Of a stretch of DNA of 64,000 nucleotides, positions 61,445 to 64,000 are shown piece by piece. The notes below the pieces were generated by a model. The model searched no databases and was not told the DNA's origin. It was given only the letters and a program-made list of their open reading frames with translations. The DNA is from an uncultured Eubacteriales bacterium (GTDB lineage Bacteria > Bacillota > Clostridia > Oscillospirales > CAG-272): positions 77,063 through 141,062 of the forward strand of contig CABUHS010000002.1 in NCBI GenBank assembly GCA_902491535.1, read 5' to 3'. Within the stretch, counting starts at the first letter, position 1, and each line of letters opens with the position of its first letter. The position numbers and the translations under genes were made by a program.

Positions 61445-62016
61445 TATCTTATCTCCTTAATGAAGTTTTCGAGCATTTTCTTTCCGTCCGGAGTCATGAT
61501 GGATTCGGGATGAAATTGAACGCCGAAAATCGGATAATCTTTATGCTGTACTGCCATTATTTCACCGTCGGCAGTGACAGCCGTTACTTTCAGTGTGTCC
61601 GGCATTGTATCTGCATCGGCGGCGAGAGAATGATATCTTGCGACCGGAGCGGTATTCGGACAGCCTCTGAAAAGCGAACATGTTTTGTCGAAAGAAACCT
61701 CGGATTGTTTACCGTGCATAAGCTTTTTTGCGTATGTGACGGTTGCGCCGAATGCCGCACAGATCGCCTGGTGGCCGAGGCACACTCCAAGTGTCGGAAT
61801 TTCTTTACCGAGTGTTCCTGCTGCTTCGACAATGATTCCTGCATCTTCAGGCCTTCCGGGACCGGGGGACAGAATTATTCTGTCGGGAGACAGCGCCCGT
61901 ATTTCTTCGACAGTCATCTGATCGTTGCGTATTACTTTTATATCAGGATCGATCTGTCCGACCAACTGATAAAGATTATATGAAAAGCTGTCGTAATTAT
62001 CTATCAGTAAGATCAT
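61444..62016 (-). CDS. trpG: Anthranilate synthase component II (glutamine amidotransferase)
   Basis: The 190-residue class I amidotransferase starts MILLIDNYDSFSYNL. It has the catalytic Cys79 in GVCLGHQAI and the His/Glu pair in VQFHPESI. It supplies ammonia to TrpE; in some Firmicutes it also serves folate synthesis as PabA. Its start overlaps the trpE stop by four bases. Confidence 0.96.
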   Translation of the reverse strand: MILLIDNYDSFSYNLYQLVGQIDPDIKVIRNDQMTVEEIRALSPDRIILSPGPGRPEDAGIIVEAAGTLGKEIPTLGVCLGHQAICAAFGATVTYAKKLMHGKQSEVSFDKTCSLFRGCPNTAPVARYHSLAADADTMPDTLKVTAVTADGEIMAVQHKDYPIFGVQFHPESIMTPDGKKMLENFIKEIR

Positions 62017-63479
62017 ATGTCCGCCTCCTGTGCAAGTTCAAGCGCTTTGACGACCGCTTTCGCTTTATTAATGCTTTCCTCAAATTCCTTTTCGGGAACC
62101 GAATCAGCGACAATTCCGGCTCCGCTTCTGATAAATACCTTGCCGTTCTTCTTATATGCGATACGGATAGCTATGCAGGTATCCATGTTTCCTGTAAAGT
62201 CTATATATCCGATCGCTCCGCCGTATATGCCTCGTTTATTGTTTTCAAGCTCCGCTATGAGCTGGCATGCGCGTATCTTGGGCGCTCCGGAGAGCGTTCC
62301 TGCGGGAAGTACGGCTTCAATAGCGTCGAGCGCATCGAACTCATCCCTTATCTCGCCTCTTACAGATGATCCGATATGCATGACATGTGAATATCTTTCG
62401 ATCGAATGGAGCTTTTCGACGTTAACGGTTCCGAAGCGGCTTATTTTTCCGAGGTCATTTCTTCCGAGATCGACAAGCATATTGTGTTCTGCGATTTCTT
62501 TTTCGTCGGAGAGAAGATCGGTTTCAAGCGCGGCGTCCTCTTCAGGTGTTTTTCCTCTCGGTCTTGTTCCTGCGAGAGGGAATGTGTGAAGGATTCCGTT
62601 TTCGAGTTTTACGAGCGTTTCGGGAGATGCTCCGGCGACCTCAACATCCGTTCCCGAAAAATAGAACATATACGGTGACGGGTTCATTGTGCGCAGAATG
62701 CGATATGTGTTGAGAAGGCTTCCTTCAAACGGCGCTTCAAGCCTGTTTGAGAGAACTATCTGAAAGATATCGCCCTCCCGGATGTTATTCTTCGCTTTTT
62801 CTACCATTTTGCAGTATTCTTCGCGGTTGAAAAGCGGAGTGACCTCTCCGGTAAGCTTACCTCCCGGTTCATTCTTTTTTTCTCCGTTCACTAGCAGCTC
62901 AGTGAGTTGCCGAAGCTCTATGACAGCTTTGTTGTATCCTGTTTCAGGATCGTCAAGCGACATGTTTACGATGATAACTATTTTTTGGCGGAAGTTATCA
63001 AACGCAATGACCTTGTCAAAGAGCATGAGGTCGACGTCTTTAAATTCTTCGGTATCTTTAACGTCTATTCTGACCGACGGCTCGCTGTAGCCGAGATAGT
63101 CATATGAGAAATATCCTACAAGTCCGCCGGTAAATGATGGCAGGTAGTTAAATCTCGGGCTTTTGTAATCCGCAAGGATCTGTCTGAGAAAATCCGACGG
63201 ATTATCTGTTTTGAATTTTATATTACCTGCTTTCATTTCTCCGCCGTGGCAGGTCACCTCCATTTTCGGATCAAATCCGAGAAAGGTATACCGCCCCCAC
63301 GTCTCATTTTCTGCGACAGATTCGAGCATATAGCAGTGTGTTGACACGTTTTTGAGAATCTTTATCGCTTTGATAGGCGTGCATATATCAGACAAAATTT
63401 CGCAGCTGACAGGAAGAACCTTGTATTCTCCGCTGTCTGCAAGCTTTTTTACTTCATCGATACTCGGTGAGATTTTCAT
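62013..63479 (-). CDS. trpE: Anthranilate synthase component I
   Basis: The 488-residue chorismate-utilising enzyme contains IQIVLSNRLEAPF-like (IFQIVLSNR) and SPYMFYFSGTDVEVAGASPE. Also present are AGTRPRGKTPEEDAALE, MLVDLGRNDLGKI and the LSGAPKIRACQLI signature. The N-terminal feedback region (LLES-type element) reads YMLESVAENETWGRYTFLG. ATG 63479 is chosen because GGAGG sits just upstream and the MKISPS start fits the family; the open frame continues upstream into the T-box terminator. It is the first gene of trpEGDCFBA. Confidence 0.97.
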   Translation of the reverse strand: MKISPSIDEVKKLADSGEYKVLPVSCEILSDICTPIKAIKILKNVSTHCYMLESVAENETWGRYTFLGFDPKMEVTCHGGEMKAGNIKFKTDNPSDFLRQILADYKSPRFNYLPSFTGGLVGYFSYDYLGYSEPSVRIDVKDTEEFKDVDLMLFDKVIAFDNFRQKIVIIVNMSLDDPETGYNKAVIELRQLTELLVNGEKKNEPGGKLTGEVTPLFNREEYCKMVEKAKNNIREGDIFQIVLSNRLEAPFEGSLLNTYRILRTMNPSPYMFYFSGTDVEVAGASPETLVKLENGILHTFPLAGTRPRGKTPEEDAALETDLLSDEKEIAEHNMLVDLGRNDLGKISRFGTVNVEKLHSIERYSHVMHIGSSVRGEIRDEFDALDAIEAVLPAGTLSGAPKIRACQLIAELENNKRGIYGGAIGYIDFTGNMDTCIAIRIAYKKNGKVFIRSGAGIVADSVPEKEFEESINKAKAVVKALELAQEADI

Positions 63480-63532
63480 TGTGTTTTCCTCCGTAAAAAG
63501 AAATACTCCTGCCGACCTTTCTGTCACAGGAG

Positions 63533-63827
63533 CAAAAGAAAACGCCCCGACAGAAATTCGGTTTCTGTCAAGGACGAATAAAGCATATTATCCGCGGTAC
63601 CACCTTGAATTCACGGAGAAATTCCGTGCGCTTGGCGGGATACAAGCATATCCCCGGCAACTGACGTATGCCGACAACGTTGCAGAATACTTTGCGCATT
63701 ACGCATTTGACTGCACCCTCAGCGGTCCATTTGACAATTTGTTTCATGCCCGGATCGCAGCACCCCGGACTCTCTGTAAAGGCATCATTGCCGTTATCTC
63801 CGCTTCAACGGTTTGATTATTAGATTG
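63533..63827 (-). promoter_or_regulatory. Tryptophan-specific T-box riboswitch leader
   Basis: Reading leftward, Stem I includes an AGAGAG-type element and the specifier region CAAATGGACCGCTGAG. The specifier codon TGG (Trp) is at 63729-63727. The T-box GGTGGTACCGCGG is at 63604-63592. The terminator hairpin GACAGAAA / TTTCTGTC (63569-63549), followed by a U-rich tail, ends the leader. Uncharged tRNA-Trp should stabilise the antiterminator and switch on trp transcription. Confidence 0.95.
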
Positions 63828-63833
63828 TATTTA

Positions 63834-63862
63834 ATTATATCACTGCAGAGGGCGCTTGTCAA
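63834..63862 (-). promoter_or_regulatory. Consensus promoter of the trp operon
   Basis: On the minus strand TTGACA (63862-63857) and TATAAT (63839-63834) are perfect, with a 17-base spacer and an extended -10 TG. It lies directly upstream of the T-box leader. Confidence 0.9.
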
Positions 63863-64000
63863 TAGCTGTAAATAAAATTTATAAGTATCTTTTTTAACGT
63901 TTTTTGTTGCCGTTTGTTTTGCCTAATGTAACCCCTTTGATATAGTTGAATAGCTGAAGATATAAACGGCTGTATACTGATAGAATTTAAAACAAGCAAC
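63863..64000. other. Window-end intergenic sequence
   Basis: Apart from the left neighbour's promoter, nothing recognisable is seen in these last bases; they are A/T-rich with T-runs. Confidence 0.4.

Overview
The window looks like a chromosomal segment from an uncultured, spore-forming Clostridia member (Firmicutes), probably of the Oscillospirales/Christensenellales gut type. Evidence is the Gram-positive gene set: yabP/yabQ and a SpoVB-like flippase, cdaA-cdaR, rqcP, a CIRCE-controlled groESL, a tryptophan T-box, several TTG starts, AGGAGG-like ribosome sites, and lipoprotein solute-binding proteins. The genus cannot be named from sequence alone.

Left part (1-7.7 kb): the end of a DUF4838 protein, then five secreted, surface-type proteins in one direction. 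Two are anchored CBM9-like carbohydrate-binding proteins. Two are anchored cohesin proteins, with one and two cohesins. Between them lies a CBM9-like protein with cysteine-rich repeats and a C-terminal dockerin. Together they form a compact cohesin-dockerin (cellulosome-like) surface assembly in which the only dockerin partner carries a binding module instead of an enzyme.

7.7-24.6 kb: a glycan-utilisation island. It holds a leftward SGNH esterase-GH95 pair. Rightward are two tandem GH172 (DUF2961) genes, four tandem lipoprotein solute-binding proteins without any permease, a second DUF4838 protein, a second SGNH hydrolase and an MFS transporter. Many of these are local duplicates.

24.7-43.1 kb: housekeeping genes in one direction: cdaA, cdaR, a COG2509 oxidoreductase, recJ, relA/spoT, hemZ, a uridine-kinase-like gene, mtaD, a flippase, mazG, HU, rqcP, yabP, yabQ, divIC and a class A beta-lactamase-like serine hydrolase.

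43.1-51.2 kb: groES-groEL under promoter plus CIRCE, then a complete BMP-family nucleoside ABC transporter. Its leader RNA has mutually exclusive helices and a terminator, and matches no riboswitch class I know.

51.2-64 kb: a leftward pepF-MFS pair. Next is a small A/T-rich island with a near-consensus promoter, a 124-residue protein ending in a Cys-rich tail, a strong hairpin and an ABC exporter, which looks like a peptide-export or RiPP-like cassette. Last is the leftward trpEGDCFBA operon behind a Trp-specific T-box.

The two most interesting items are the minimal cohesin-dockerin-CBM9 surface system (1.1-7.6 kb) and the Cys-tail protein/exporter cassette (54.4-56.9 kb).
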